The notes: a model not told the origin generated them from the letters alone. Counted from the stretch's first letter, positions 7,941 to 16,958 are shown. The stretch: 64,000 nt of DNA from Cecembia calidifontis (GCF_004216715.1 NZ_SGXG01000001.1:4076501-4140500); one strand, 5' to 3'. A program made the numbers and translations.

Positions 7941-9380
7941 TTATTCTTTGTTGCTAATATAAAACTTTGAATGGAAGTTTACCATGAATAACTCCTTCTT
8001 TGCCCTTGTTACTGCGGTGTAAAGCCACCTGATATAATCAGCATTGACCATATCGTCTGTCAGGTAGCCTTGATCCACAAATACGGCATCCCACTGACCG
8101 CCCTGCGATTTATGACATGTCAGTGCATACGCAAATTTAACCTGAAGGGCTGAAAGATAAGGATCTTTTTTTATCAATTCCATTCTTTCCGCCTTATTGG
8201 CTACATCTGAATAATCTTCCGATACCTGTCTGTACAACTCTTTATACTCTGCATGGCTCAAAGAAGGTCCTGAAGAATACAGGGTATCCATAATGACTTT
8301 TGCCTCAAAGAAAGGTTCTTCCGGATAATCCAGAAGCCTCAATTCCAAAGTAGCAAATCTTAGACCATACATTTCTTCGAAGGATCTTATTTTAATCACT
8401 TCCACAAAGTCTCCATTGGCCAAAAAATTAACTTTGTCAGAATCTGCCATGTAGGTGTAATTATTTTTCACAATCATTAAAAAATCTCCTGCACTGATTT
8501 CATCATCATAAAAATGAATGGTCCTACGGATGTACTGATTATACTGTACTGCTGCTTTATTGGATCTGGTGATGATGGCTGTATTTTCAACCCCGTATTT
8601 GTTGTAAGCATACCTTAATCCGTCTTCCAGCCTCTCTCCGGTCATTTTAAAAAAGTCCTTGAATCCATTAGTCCTAAATGTAATTTCAGGCAGCTTGGAA
8701 TGAATTTGATTTCTGAGATGGGTAGCATTGAACAAAATTCCCGATTCAAGCTCTTGCCGCATGACTTCGGTTAGTTCAATACTTTCAACTTTAAGTCTAA
8801 AATTCCGGATCATGTAATCGGCAACCAAAGCCGGGCTTTGACTGCTTCCCACCGGTGGGAGCTGGGCCGTATCTCCGACAAGTAATAGGCGGTTACTGGA
8901 ATCCTGAAACACAAAGTGTATCAGGTCTCTCAAAAGGCTCCTTCCTCCCACAACTTCATCTGCCAACATGGAAGCCTCATCTACAATAAACAGGGTATCT
9001 TTATGGTAATTTTTGACCAGTTCAAAACCTGCTCCCATTTCCCCAATTTGATCCTTGGGGCGGTAAATTATTTTATGGATAGTGAAAGCAGATTTTCGGC
9101 TATAATTACCCATTACCTTGGCTGCCCTGCCGGTCGGAGCCAAAAGCATTGACTTAGTCTTTAAGCGGGGAAGGATCCTGACCAAGGCCGAAATAAGAGA
9201 TGTTTTACCGGTACCGGCATACCCTTTCAAAATAAAGGCATGGGTTTCAAGCGCTCCCTTATCAAAAAACCTGTCCATTTTCAGAAAAAAAACCTTTTGT
9301 CCCTCAGTGGGAACGAATGGAAAATATTTTGACAGGAGAACCGAAGGCTTTATTTCTACTTCTTTATCTTTACTCATCAT
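7941..9380 (-). CDS. RecD-like AAA/superfamily 1 DNA helicase
   Basis: A 479-aa helicase of the RecD2/Dda type. Visible motifs are Walker A GYAGTGKTSLI (near residue 55), motif II FIVDEASML, motif III LLVGDTAQLPPVGSSQSPAL, and at the C-terminus LTCHKSQGGQWDAVFVDQG and RWLYTAVTRAKKELFMV, which match the UvrD_C_2 region. It lacks the long N-terminal extension of RecBCD-type RecD, so it is probably a stand-alone 5'-3' helicase used in DNA repair or recombination. Its start (MMSK) overlaps no minus-strand gene. The plus-strand Nudix gene begins 23 bp away, divergently. Confidence 0.85.
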   Translation of the reverse strand: MMSKDKEVEIKPSVLLSKYFPFVPTEGQKVFFLKMDRFFDKGALETHAFILKGYAGTGKTSLISALVRILPRLKTKSMLLAPTGRAAKVMGNYSRKSAFTIHKIIYRPKDQIGEMGAGFELVKNYHKDTLFIVDEASMLADEVVGGRSLLRDLIHFVFQDSSNRLLLVGDTAQLPPVGSSQSPALVADYMIRNFRLKVESIELTEVMRQELESGILFNATHLRNQIHSKLPEITFRTNGFKDFFKMTGERLEDGLRYAYNKYGVENTAIITRSNKAAVQYNQYIRRTIHFYDDEISAGDFLMIVKNNYTYMADSDKVNFLANGDFVEVIKIRSFEEMYGLRFATLELRLLDYPEEPFFEAKVIMDTLYSSGPSLSHAEYKELYRQVSEDYSDVANKAERMELIKKDPYLSALQVKFAYALTCHKSQGGQWDAVFVDQGYLTDDMVNADYIRWLYTAVTRAKKELFMVNFHSKFYISNKE

Positions 9381-9403
9381 TGCAGAAGCAATCTAAGTGT
9401 AAT

Positions 9404-9907
9404 ATGACAAAATTGGAAAAAGAGCTAGTAGATAAATTTGGGGGAAGGCTTAGAACAAGAGTAAATGGCATATTGATCAAAAATGACAAAATTTTAATGA
9501 TCAAACATAAAATGTCTGTAAATAGGTATTTCTGGAATGTTCCCGGAGGCGGGATGAAGTATGGCTATTCTGTACAAGAAAATCTGGAAAGGGAATTTTT
9601 GGAAGAAACCGGTTTGGTCATACAAGTCAAAGATTTTGTATGCGCCCATGAATTCCTGGAACCACCTTTACATGCAATTGAACTCTTTTTTTCGGTAGAA
9701 GAAATTGGAGGAAGTTTAAAAATGGGAATAGATCCTGAGCTTGATGATAGCAAGCAGTTGATCATAGAAATTGGCTATTTGAACCTTGAAAAACTGAGTC
9801 TGATCAAAAATCCAGAAAAACATCCCATTTTTTGGGGAATAAAATCACTGAATGATGTGAGAAAATGGAATGGATATTTTAATTTTGAAAATAATTCTAT
9901 AAAATAG
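9404..9907 (+). CDS. Nudix hydrolase domain protein with divergent Nudix box
   Basis: A 167-aa Nudix fold protein starting MTKLEKELVDKFGGRLR. The Nudix box is GGMKYGYSVQENLEREFLEE followed by TGL. The catalytic REXXEE core is intact, but the first Glu of the consensus GX5EX7REUXEEXGU is replaced by Tyr. The fold starts around residue 15 (VNGILIKNDKILMIKH). The frame is open upstream to 9317, but that part overlaps the divergent helicase gene, so the ATG at 9404 was preferred. The substrate is unknown. Nudix enzymes hydrolyse nucleoside diphosphates linked to another moiety. Confidence 0.82.
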   Translation: MTKLEKELVDKFGGRLRTRVNGILIKNDKILMIKHKMSVNRYFWNVPGGGMKYGYSVQENLEREFLEETGLVIQVKDFVCAHEFLEPPLHAIELFFSVEEIGGSLKMGIDPELDDSKQLIIEIGYLNLEKLSLIKNPEKHPIFWGIKSLNDVRKWNGYFNFENNSIK

Positions 9908-9959
9908 CACCTTATAAAAATTACCATCAACCTTTATAAAAGATTAAAACATCTTAAAA

Positions 9960-10541
9960 ATGACGCTAACCAGAATTTTATCCGTAGTTTTCTTATTGGG
10001 GGCTCTTGGTTTAGGCTATATGCTTTACAAGAGTGTTGACGATGTGATGCAAGAAGAAAAAAGAATTGCAGCCATCGAGTCCAGAATTATTGAAAAGCTT
10101 CAAATGTTAAGAGATGCACAGATTGCCTATATGGCAGCCAATGGAGAATATGCTTCAAACTGGCAGGATCTTAAAAAATTCATTGAGGAAGGTGATATCT
10201 GGATTGTCCAAAGAAAAGAAACCACAAAACTTTTGGCTTACGGTAAGGAAGAAATTACCGTATCCTATGATACCCTAGGATCAGTACCTGTTATTGACTC
10301 TCTATTCAATGAAAGAAGATATCCTAATTTCAATTTGGAGAACTTGAATATCGTTCCGGGATCCGGTGGAAAAGAATTTGAATTCTTTGCAGATAAAATT
10401 GAAAGAAGCCAAAGACAAATCGGTGTATTTGAAATCAGAGATCCTGATCCGATCAATCCTAAAAGGAGAATGAATAACAAAGAAAAAGCCCTTAGGGTAG
10501 GTTCTAGGACTGATTCATCTACTTCAGGAAACTGGGAGTAA
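9960..10541 (+). CDS. Conserved hypothetical membrane-anchored protein
   Basis: A 193-aa protein with one N-terminal membrane segment (residues about 5-22, ILSVVFLLGALGLGYMLYK) followed by a helical linker (VDDVMQEEKRIAAIESRIIEKLQMLRDAQIAYMAANGEY) and a soluble domain. The N-terminal architecture, a single helix followed by residues like AQIAYMAANGEYASNWQDL, resembles pseudopilin-like or LysM-less envelope proteins, but I do not recognise the family with certainty. It lies 2 bp before a DUF3822 gene and upstream of coaD, an arrangement I would expect to be conserved in Cytophagales. Probably periplasmic, with the domain anchored in the inner membrane. Function unknown. Confidence 0.7.
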   Translation: MTLTRILSVVFLLGALGLGYMLYKSVDDVMQEEKRIAAIESRIIEKLQMLRDAQIAYMAANGEYASNWQDLKKFIEEGDIWIVQRKETTKLLAYGKEEITVSYDTLGSVPVIDSLFNERRYPNFNLENLNIVPGSGGKEFEFFADKIERSQRQIGVFEIRDPDPINPKRRMNNKEKALRVGSRTDSSTSGNWE

Positions 10542-10543
10542 TT

Positions 10544-11377
10544 TTGGTTCAAACGACTGAAAATATCTTGAAAAAACTATACTGCGATAAATATGATTCC
10601 AAAATGGTTTCGTATTTATCGCTTTTCTTATATGATGATATAAGGATCCTTTTGGCCAAGGACATCAATCAGAAGGTCGTTGCTGTACACACTTGGAATC
10701 TTCTGGCTTCTGCTGAAAAGCCGATTTCCCAAGTTTGGAAAGATGAACTCTATAAATTAGATGTTCCTACCAAAGTATTTGTGCACAACCAGTATTTCTC
10801 TTTAGTGCCCGGAGCTGTATTCAATCCTGACTTTTTGGATGTATATCTCTCTTTTTCAGGTGATCTTGCTTTTGGGTTAAAAACATTCTACACCTCCTTG
10901 GACAGCAACAACATACAATTGGTGGGAGGTATGGACACCAAGTTATTCCAATTACTAAGTGATGGGAAGTCCAATGTTGTATTTCACCATGGAGCCAGTT
11001 CTTTTTTATCCTATTGTCTGAATGAAAAATCTAAGTTACTTCCACAAGAAATATTGATTTATTTGTTCGATAAATCATTTTATGTTTCGGCATTCAATAA
11101 ACAAGGGTTAGTACTTTTTAACAAATTCAATGCGAAAACTAAAGAGGACCTGTTGAAGTACCTGTTTGGCATTACCAGTCAATTGGGCTTTGACAGAAAG
11201 CACTGCAGGTTTACGGTATTTGGCAAACATGGTCTTTTTGAAATAAAAACTGATTGGGCTATGGATTACTTCAAAAATTTTAAAATAGAACAAATCCATT
11301 TCAACCAAAGCTATCAACCGGGAACGGAGTCTTTTGCCAAAACCAACCATTTTGAATCCCATTGGGAAACCGCTTGA
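10544..11377 (+). CDS. DUF3822 family protein
   Basis: A 277-aa protein resembling DUF3822, a Bacteroidota-specific family with an actin-like or ribonuclease-H-like fold of unknown function. Conserved features include a repeated two-lobe organisation, with VFVHNQYFSLVPGAVF in the first half and HHGASSFLSYCL and KHCRFTVFGKHGLFE in the second. The frame starts with TTG at 10544, 2 bp after the previous stop. An ATG 20 codons later (MVSYL) is the alternative, and the TTG start suggests translational coupling. coaD follows after 97 bp, as commonly seen for this family. Confidence 0.72.
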   Translation: MVQTTENILKKLYCDKYDSKMVSYLSLFLYDDIRILLAKDINQKVVAVHTWNLLASAEKPISQVWKDELYKLDVPTKVFVHNQYFSLVPGAVFNPDFLDVYLSFSGDLAFGLKTFYTSLDSNNIQLVGGMDTKLFQLLSDGKSNVVFHHGASSFLSYCLNEKSKLLPQEILIYLFDKSFYVSAFNKQGLVLFNKFNAKTKEDLLKYLFGITSQLGFDRKHCRFTVFGKHGLFEIKTDWAMDYFKNFKIEQIHFNQSYQPGTESFAKTNHFESHWETA

Positions 11378-11474
11378 TATATCAGTAGATTTTGGCTGTG
11401 ATCCTTAGCCATGTTTATTGAAGAGAAAAAGTACAATATTTTAAAACGTCGATTAAGCAATCTCAAAATTTCAC

Positions 11475-11930
11475 ATGAAAAAAATAGCCATCTTCCCGGG
11501 ATCTTTTGACCCATTCACCAAAGGGCATCATGACATCGTCCAAAGAAGTCTCAATATTTTCGATGAAGTGATCATTGGCATTGGCTATAATTCTGCCAAA
11601 AAAAACCGCTATTTTGAAATTGAAACCATGGTCGGGAAAATTGAAGAGCTTTACAATGATAATCCAAGAGTAAGTGTACTGGTTTACAACGACCTGACTT
11701 CAACGGTTGCGAAACAATATGGAGCAAAATTTTTAGTCAGAGGGCTGAGAAATACTACGGATTTTGAATATGAAAACACCATCAGCCAAATGAACAGGAA
11801 ACTCAATCCTGATTTGGAAACTGTCTTCCTTATCACTTCTCCGCAATATGCAGCTGTCAGTTCAACCATTATCCGTGAAGTGCATCGCTATGGTGGAGAT
11901 GTAAGCGATTATCTACCCTACGAGGTATGA
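11475..11930 (+). CDS. coaD: Phosphopantetheine adenylyltransferase
   Basis: A 151-aa CoaD that adenylylates 4'-phosphopantetheine to dephospho-CoA, the fourth step of CoA synthesis, in the cytosol. Hallmarks are the nucleotide-binding PGSFDPFTKGHHDIV (T/HxGH), FLVRGLRNTTDFEYE, and the C-terminal ISTTI-like SPQYAAVSSTIIREV. Length is normal for the family. The last 13 bp overlap the convergent Nudix gene. Confidence 0.96.
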   Translation: MKKIAIFPGSFDPFTKGHHDIVQRSLNIFDEVIIGIGYNSAKKNRYFEIETMVGKIEELYNDNPRVSVLVYNDLTSTVAKQYGAKFLVRGLRNTTDFEYENTISQMNRKLNPDLETVFLITSPQYAAVSSTIIREVHRYGGDVSDYLPYEV

Positions 11931-12604
11931 ACCTTGGGGACAAGTTTTAAAAAACGCTTATACAGGTACCGCATAGAAGGATAGGAATTCACCAAGGCCA
12001 CTTTGGCTTCATGGTGCCCCATCCAGCGGATATCTTCAATCCCTTCTTCTTTTTGAGGCTTAAGGCCTGAATCGTTGATGCATTCCATGGCATACCAATA
12101 AGTCTTCTTTAAAATACTTTTCCTGTTGTGGGTATAGGTATGCCAGGTTTTGCAGATTTCCGGTCCCAGTTTGACTTTGATACCACATTCCTCTTCGACC
12201 TCCCTAACTGCACATTCTTCAGGCGATTCCCCTTTATCAAATTTCCCCTTGGGAAGGTCCCATTTGCCAAACCTGTAAATGAAAAGAACTTTCTGCTCCT
12301 TTGTCACGACTCCACCTGCTGCTTTGATCACAGTAAACCTACTTTTGATAAAATCCTTGATTTCTTTTTTGTTTTCTGTAAGGATAGTAACTGAATCAAG
12401 ATGCTTTAATTTTCGGGTCCGCAGCACATACAAAAGCTTAATGATAACATCCCTACTGGGTTCAATTATCAGTACATCCTCATGAAATTCCGATGAAGAC
12501 GGTAAGTCAACGGGATGGTCATAGACACATTCATAAGTCTTTTCCTTTGGCAATTCATCGGATGAAGCAATATCCAAAGGCTTGTCATTGATGAAAATTT
12601 TCAT
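11918..12604 (-). CDS. Nudix hydrolase with N-terminal extension
   Basis: A 228-aa protein: about 95 N-terminal residues of unknown fold (MKIFINDKPLDIASSDELP...), then a Nudix domain from AAGGVVTKEQKVLFIYRFG. The Nudix box is canonical, GKFDKGESPEECAVREVEEE followed by CGI, with all catalytic Glu residues. The domain order and the preceding PKG (WDLPKGKFDKGE) resemble diadenosine or diphosphoinositol polyphosphate type Nudix proteins. The exact substrate is not predictable. It converges on coaD with a 13-bp overlap and diverges from pyrE, a neighbourhood I recognise from other Cytophagales. Confidence 0.87.
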   Translation of the reverse strand: MKIFINDKPLDIASSDELPKEKTYECVYDHPVDLPSSSEFHEDVLIIEPSRDVIIKLLYVLRTRKLKHLDSVTILTENKKEIKDFIKSRFTVIKAAGGVVTKEQKVLFIYRFGKWDLPKGKFDKGESPEECAVREVEEECGIKVKLGPEICKTWHTYTHNRKSILKKTYWYAMECINDSGLKPQKEEGIEDIRWMGHHEAKVALVNSYPSMRYLYKRFLKLVPKVHTS

Positions 12605-12696
12605 GGCTGGGTCGGGTTTGCCAAAAACAATTGAATTCCTGCCAAAAATGCATAAAATTTTTCACCCCTCACAGTACCCCCTTATTTTTTATCCTT

Positions 12697-12704
12697 TAAT
12701 TTTG
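12697..12704 (+). promoter_or_regulatory. Candidate -7 box for pyrE
   Basis: TAATTTTG fits the Bacteroidota TAnnTTTG box and ends only 4 nt (AGCC) before the pyrE ATG. No TTG is present at the expected -33 spacing. If used, the mRNA would be leaderless or nearly so. Confidence 0.4.
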
Positions 12705-12708
12705 AGCC

Positions 12709-13359
12709 ATGGACATATTTGACAATCAGATAGCTGCCCAGGTGGCAGCAAAATTATTGGAAATCAAGGCAATCAGACTTCAACCTGAAAAACCATTCAC
12801 ATGGGCATCCGGCTGGAAATCACCAATTTATTGTGATAATAGACTTTCACTATCCTATCCGGAGGTTAGGTCTTTTATCAAAGAAAATCTTGTAAAAGCT
12901 GTGCAATCTAAGTTCCCAGAAGTGGAAGCAATAGCAGGAGTGGCAACAGCTGGAATTCCTCAAGGTGCATTAATCGCAGATAGTTTAAATCTTCCATTCC
13001 TTTATGTTAGATCCAAACCAAAAGGTCATGGAATGGAAAATATGATTGAAGGAAAAGTTACAGAAGGCCAGAAAGTAGTGGTTGTGGAAGATCTGATATC
13101 TACGGGTGGAAGTTCATTGAAAGCTGTTCAGGATTTAAAAAATGCTGGGTTTGAGGTATTGGGGATGGTAGCTATTTTCACCTATGGCTTTGATATAGCC
13201 AATAGCAATTTTTCCGATGCCAATGTTAAATTGGTCTGTTTAAGCAATTATTCTGCCATGCTTCCCCAGGCTTTGGCCAATGATTATATTGATGACCATA
13301 CCCTTGCCTCTTTGGTGGAATGGAGAAAAGATCCAAGTAGCTGGCAAGGGATAAGATAA
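12709..13359 (+). CDS. pyrE: Orotate phosphoribosyltransferase
   Basis: A 216-aa PyrE, converting orotate and PRPP to OMP in pyrimidine synthesis. Visible motifs are FTWASGWKSPIYCDNRLSLS at the N-terminus, AIAGVATAGIPQGALIAD, YVRSKPKGHG carrying the catalytic Lys residues of the flexible loop, and the PRPP-binding VVVVEDLISTGGSSLKAV. Length is normal. The gene is alone on the plus strand, and a 201-bp inverted-repeat element separates it from the convergent rfbB. Confidence 0.96.
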   Translation: MDIFDNQIAAQVAAKLLEIKAIRLQPEKPFTWASGWKSPIYCDNRLSLSYPEVRSFIKENLVKAVQSKFPEVEAIAGVATAGIPQGALIADSLNLPFLYVRSKPKGHGMENMIEGKVTEGQKVVVVEDLISTGGSSLKAVQDLKNAGFEVLGMVAIFTYGFDIANSNFSDANVKLVCLSNYSAMLPQALANDYIDDHTLASLVEWRKDPSSWQGIR

Positions 13360-13560
13360 AAAAAGAGGCTGTCTTATCAATAGAACTTGATATTTGTTAC
13401 CCAAACAAAAATGCTGTTTAAGCATCAATTCCTTGGCGACTTAGTGGCTTTGTGGCAAAAAATACCCCGAAGGCTCTAAGGCTCAAAGTTTTACTAATTG
13501 AATACCAAATGAAATTTGGGTAAGGTTTTAAAGCATTGACATAAAGGACAGCCTCTTTTT
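13360..13560. repeat. 201-bp MITE-like element with 14-bp terminal inverted repeats
   Basis: AAAAAGAGGCTGTC (13360-13373) and its exact complement (13547-13560) bound a 201-bp non-coding segment between convergent pyrE and rfbB. The ends resemble those of the IS1182 remnant at 42878 (GAGGCTGTCTCA), so it may be a non-autonomous derivative. It may also act as a long-range terminator stem for both genes. The inside contains GACTTAGTGGCTTTGTGGCA, resembling degenerate repeats often seen in Bacteroidota spacers. Confidence 0.5.
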
Positions 13561-13573
13561 ATTTCTGAACGTT

Positions 13574-14635
13574 TTACCGGTTATGGTAATGTTCTGAATA
13601 ATATTGCTGATAAGCTCCCGAAGTTACATTTTTCAACCATTCCTCATTTTCCAAATACCAATCTATGGTTTTGGAAATGCCTTCCTCAAACTGCAAACTA
13701 GGTTCCCACCCTAACTCTTTCTGGATTTTGGTGGCATCAATTGCATAACGAAGATCATGCCCCGCCCTATCTTTTACAAAAGTGATCAGCTTTTCGGATG
13801 TGCCGGGCTCCCTACCTAGCTTTTCATCCATTTTTTTACAGAGAAGCCTCACAATATCAATGTTCTTCCACTCATTGAAACCGCCGATATTATAGGTTTC
13901 ACCTTTTTTCCCTTCATGAAATACCAAATCAATAGCGCGCGCATGGTCCACAACGTAAAGCCAGTCCCTGATATTTTCTCCTTTGCCATAAACAGGTAAT
14001 GGCTTGTTGTTTTTTATATTATGGATACAAAGTGGTATCAGTTTTTCTGGAAATTGATTGGGACCATAATTATTGGAACAATTGGTGATTACAGTCCTCA
14101 TTTTATAGGTATTGGCATAGGCCCTTACAAAGTGGTCTGATGAGGCCTTAGATGCTGAATACGGTGACTGCGGATCATAAGGGGTGGTTTCCAAAAAGAA
14201 ACCTCCTTCGTCCAAAGACCCATAAACTTCATCAGTCGAAATATGATAAAAAAGATGATCTTCGTAATTTCTCCAAAATGACTTGGCCGTATTCAGTAAG
14301 TTAACGGTTCCAATGATATTGGTCTTGACAAAGGCCAAAGGATCTGTAATGGACCTATCCACATGAGATTCTGCTGCCAAATGAATAACATCAGTGATGC
14401 TATGCTTTTCAAATACTTCTACCAGGCTTGCTTCATCCAAAATATTGACCTTTTCAAAGTGATAATTATCTGCACCCTCTATTTCTTTGAGGTTTTCAAG
14501 ATTTCCAGCATAGGTAAGGCAATCCAAGTTTACTATCCTGTATTCCGGATATTTTTCAACGAAAAGTTTAACCACATGGGACCCGATAAAGCCAGCACCT
14601 CCTGTAATCAAAATACTTTTTTTCATATTGTTCAT
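13574..14635 (-). CDS. rfbB: dTDP-glucose 4,6-dehydratase
   Basis: A 353-aa short-chain dehydrogenase of the RmlB type, making dTDP-4-keto-6-deoxyglucose for deoxysugars of surface polysaccharide. It has the NAD-binding TGGAGFIGSHVV, the active-site STDEVYGSL with Asp-Glu, the YSASKASSDHFV segment with catalytic Tyr and Lys, and NCSNNYGPNQFPEKLIPL. It is the last gene of a minus-strand run with the UDP-sugar epimerase and a glycosyltransferase (gap 46 bp). Other rml genes are not adjacent. Confidence 0.93.
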   Translation of the reverse strand: MNNMKKSILITGGAGFIGSHVVKLFVEKYPEYRIVNLDCLTYAGNLENLKEIEGADNYHFEKVNILDEASLVEVFEKHSITDVIHLAAESHVDRSITDPLAFVKTNIIGTVNLLNTAKSFWRNYEDHLFYHISTDEVYGSLDEGGFFLETTPYDPQSPYSASKASSDHFVRAYANTYKMRTVITNCSNNYGPNQFPEKLIPLCIHNIKNNKPLPVYGKGENIRDWLYVVDHARAIDLVFHEGKKGETYNIGGFNEWKNIDIVRLLCKKMDEKLGREPGTSEKLITFVKDRAGHDLRYAIDATKIQKELGWEPSLQFEEGISKTIDWYLENEEWLKNVTSGAYQQYYSEHYHNR

Positions 14636-14681
14636 TTATTAAACAGTGTGTTTTCCAAAAACTTAGCCCCAAAAAGAGGTT

Positions 14682-15734
14682 TTAATTTCCATAATAGGTA
14701 TTGTACCACTCCACAAATCTTGCCACGCCAACTTCTACCGGTGTATTGGGTTTATATCCTGTATCCCTCATCAGGTCGGATACATCAGCAAAAGTAGCCG
14801 GAACATCACCAGGTTGAAGTGGAAGCAATTCTTTCTTGGCTTCAATACCAAGCGCTTTTTCCAAAGCCCCAATATAATCCATAAGCTCAACTGGGCTTGA
14901 ATTGCCAATATTATACACTTTAAATGGGGCATAAGAACTACCTGGATCCGGCTTATTTCCATTCCATTCCGGATTTCCTTTGGGCGGCCTGTCCGCCACC
15001 CTGATGATACCCTCTACAATATCTTCTACATAAGTAAAATCCCTTTTCATCTTTCCATGATTGAAAACCTGAATTGGCTCTCCTTTTTTCATGGCTTCAA
15101 TGAACAGGAACAACGCCATATCCGGCCTTCCCCAAGGCCCGTATACAGTAAAAAACCTGAGTCCGGTAGTGGGAATTTTGAACAGGTGACTGTAAGTATG
15201 CGCCATCAGTTCATTGGATTTCTTGGATGCGGCATACAAACTTAATGGATGGTCCACATTATCAGATGTAGAAAAAGGCATTTTAGTATTTGCCCCATAA
15301 ACAGAACTGGAAGAGGCATACACCAAATGATTGACAGGAAAAGCCCTACAAGCCTCCAAAATATTTAAAAATCCGGTAATATTGGCATCAATATAAGCGT
15401 CAGGGTTGATCAAAGAATACCTAACACCTGCCTGTGCAGCCAAATTGACCACCACATCAAACTGCTCTTTTTGGAACAATTCAAACAAAAATGCCTTTTC
15501 ACTTAAATCCGCCTTTACAAATGAATACCCCTCATATTTTTTGGACTGAACGAGTTCATGGTCTTTTATCTCCTCCTTGTCAATACCGGAGTCTTTCAAC
15601 CTTCCAAACTTGAGGTTGACATCATAGTAATCATTGATATTATCCAGGCCAACTACCCTATCGCCTCTTTCCAAAAGCTGTTTAGCCAAGTGGAATCCAA
15701 TAAATCCGGCTGTACCGGTTATCAAATATTTCAT
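14682..15734 (-). CDS. NAD-dependent epimerase, UDP-glucuronate 4-epimerase type
   Basis: A 350-aa extended SDR protein. The N-terminus MKYLITGTAGFIGFHLAKQL followed by GLDNINDYYDVNLKFGRL is characteristic of UDP-glucuronate 4-epimerases (Cap1J/LpsL type). YAASKKSNELMAHTYSHLF gives the catalytic Tyr-x3-Lys, and FFTVYGPWGRPDMALFLF is the substrate-binding region. The frame is open 7 codons further upstream through a TTG, but ATG at 15734 directly precedes the Rossmann motif and was chosen. The likely product is UDP-galacturonate for capsule or O-antigen. Confidence 0.88.
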   Translation of the reverse strand: MKYLITGTAGFIGFHLAKQLLERGDRVVGLDNINDYYDVNLKFGRLKDSGIDKEEIKDHELVQSKKYEGYSFVKADLSEKAFLFELFQKEQFDVVVNLAAQAGVRYSLINPDAYIDANITGFLNILEACRAFPVNHLVYASSSSVYGANTKMPFSTSDNVDHPLSLYAASKKSNELMAHTYSHLFKIPTTGLRFFTVYGPWGRPDMALFLFIEAMKKGEPIQVFNHGKMKRDFTYVEDIVEGIIRVADRPPKGNPEWNGNKPDPGSSYAPFKVYNIGNSSPVELMDYIGALEKALGIEAKKELLPLQPGDVPATFADVSDLMRDTGYKPNTPVEVGVARFVEWYNTYYGN

Positions 15735-15803
15735 TTTGTTTTTCAATACATTCAAAAATTAGATTCATGAAGTAATTCAAAGCCCAATTTTACAGGGTTT
15801 TTT

Positions 15804-16958
15804 TCATTTATCTGACAAAAGCCGCTCATAATTGTCAAGGATCAATTGGTGCATTTTGTTTCGTTGGTATTTTTCCAAAACTTCCTGATAAAGATTATCT
15901 GCCAATTCCTGCATAAAATCCCTTTTTACGAAAGCAAATTCCAAGGCTTCTTTCAAGATATCCTTCTTTTTCACTGGAAAAATTAAACCTGTTTTTCTGT
16001 GGGTAATGACATCCACGTTTCCTATAATATCGGAACAGATAACAGGTACCTGCATGGCACCGGCTTCAAGCAACACATTGGGAAAGCCTTCCCTGTGAGA
16101 AGCGTGTACGAGAACATCAGCCATGGCCAGGTAGTGGGGCACATGATCTGTCCATTCAATCTGGACAATTCTAGGATGATCCTGGATTTTCCTTACAATT
16201 TCCCCATTAATTGGTTTGAGTTCCTGTTCAAATGATCCCAAAAGGACCAATTTGGAATAATTCACGATTTTAGAGGCCAAGAAAGCCTCAACAAGTTCTT
16301 CAATACCTTTGTCTTTGACTAACCTGCCTACCGCTAATATCAGAAAATCATTTTCAGAAGGAGCAATACGCATGGTTGCGGCAATGAGGTGGTTTTCTGA
16401 AAGGGAACTTCTGTTAAATTTATTAATATCCACCCCATTGGAGGATCCCATACCTATGATATTTATTTTGGACTCCTGTACCAGGCCTTCCTTCAACATG
16501 AATTCCTTAAGAGACTGGGAGTTTGGCCAAACTTCCGTGGCCCAACGGTAAGTCAACTTCTCCATCAAAATAAGCAGTTTCTTTTTATTCTTTTCGGCCA
16601 CCATATATGGCATCCCTGCTACAGTATGGATTCTTACCCTTACTCCCGCCAATTTTGCTGCCAACATGGATAGCAGTCCTGCTTTCGGAGTGTGTGAATG
16701 AACAATATCCGGCATTTCCTTTTTAAAAAGTCTAAAAAGCAACCATAAGCAATATAAATCCCTGAAAGGGGTAATTTTTCTCGTAAAAGGAATAATATGA
16801 TGCGGAACCCCTTCCCTCTTGGTCACTTCATTAACCTCTCTCCCGTCTGCACTCACCATCAATACATCCCAACCGGCTTCCTTCATAAACTTCATCTGTC
16901 CTGCCAATAAAAGTTTGAGAGAAAGGGGTACTGTGGTAACTCGAATTAATTTTGGCAT
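15804..16958 (-). CDS. GT4-family glycosyltransferase
   Basis: A 384-aa GT-B glycosyltransferase of family 4. Conserved features are the N-terminal acceptor domain with DIVHSHTPKAGLLSMLAAKL and RIHTVAGMPYM, the inter-domain ILAVGRLVKDKGIEELVEAF, and the nucleotide-sugar site SHREGFPNVLLEAGAMQVPV (EX7E motif). It probably adds a sugar to undecaprenyl-linked polysaccharide at the cytoplasmic face of the inner membrane. It starts the epimerase/rfbB group, with a 69-bp gap to the epimerase start. The sugar and linkage are unknown. Confidence 0.88.
   Translation of the reverse strand: MPKLIRVTTVPLSLKLLLAGQMKFMKEAGWDVLMVSADGREVNEVTKREGVPHHIIPFTRKITPFRDLYCLWLLFRLFKKEMPDIVHSHTPKAGLLSMLAAKLAGVRVRIHTVAGMPYMVAEKNKKKLLILMEKLTYRWATEVWPNSQSLKEFMLKEGLVQESKINIIGMGSSNGVDINKFNRSSLSENHLIAATMRIAPSENDFLILAVGRLVKDKGIEELVEAFLASKIVNYSKLVLLGSFEQELKPINGEIVRKIQDHPRIVQIEWTDHVPHYLAMADVLVHASHREGFPNVLLEAGAMQVPVICSDIIGNVDVITHRKTGLIFPVKKKDILKEALEFAFVKRDFMQELADNLYQEVLEKYQRNKMHQLILDNYERLLSDK

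Noticed and set aside
15734..15755. Upstream TTG start for the UDP-sugar epimerase.
   Set aside because: The ATG at 15734 directly precedes the Rossmann motif as in the family.
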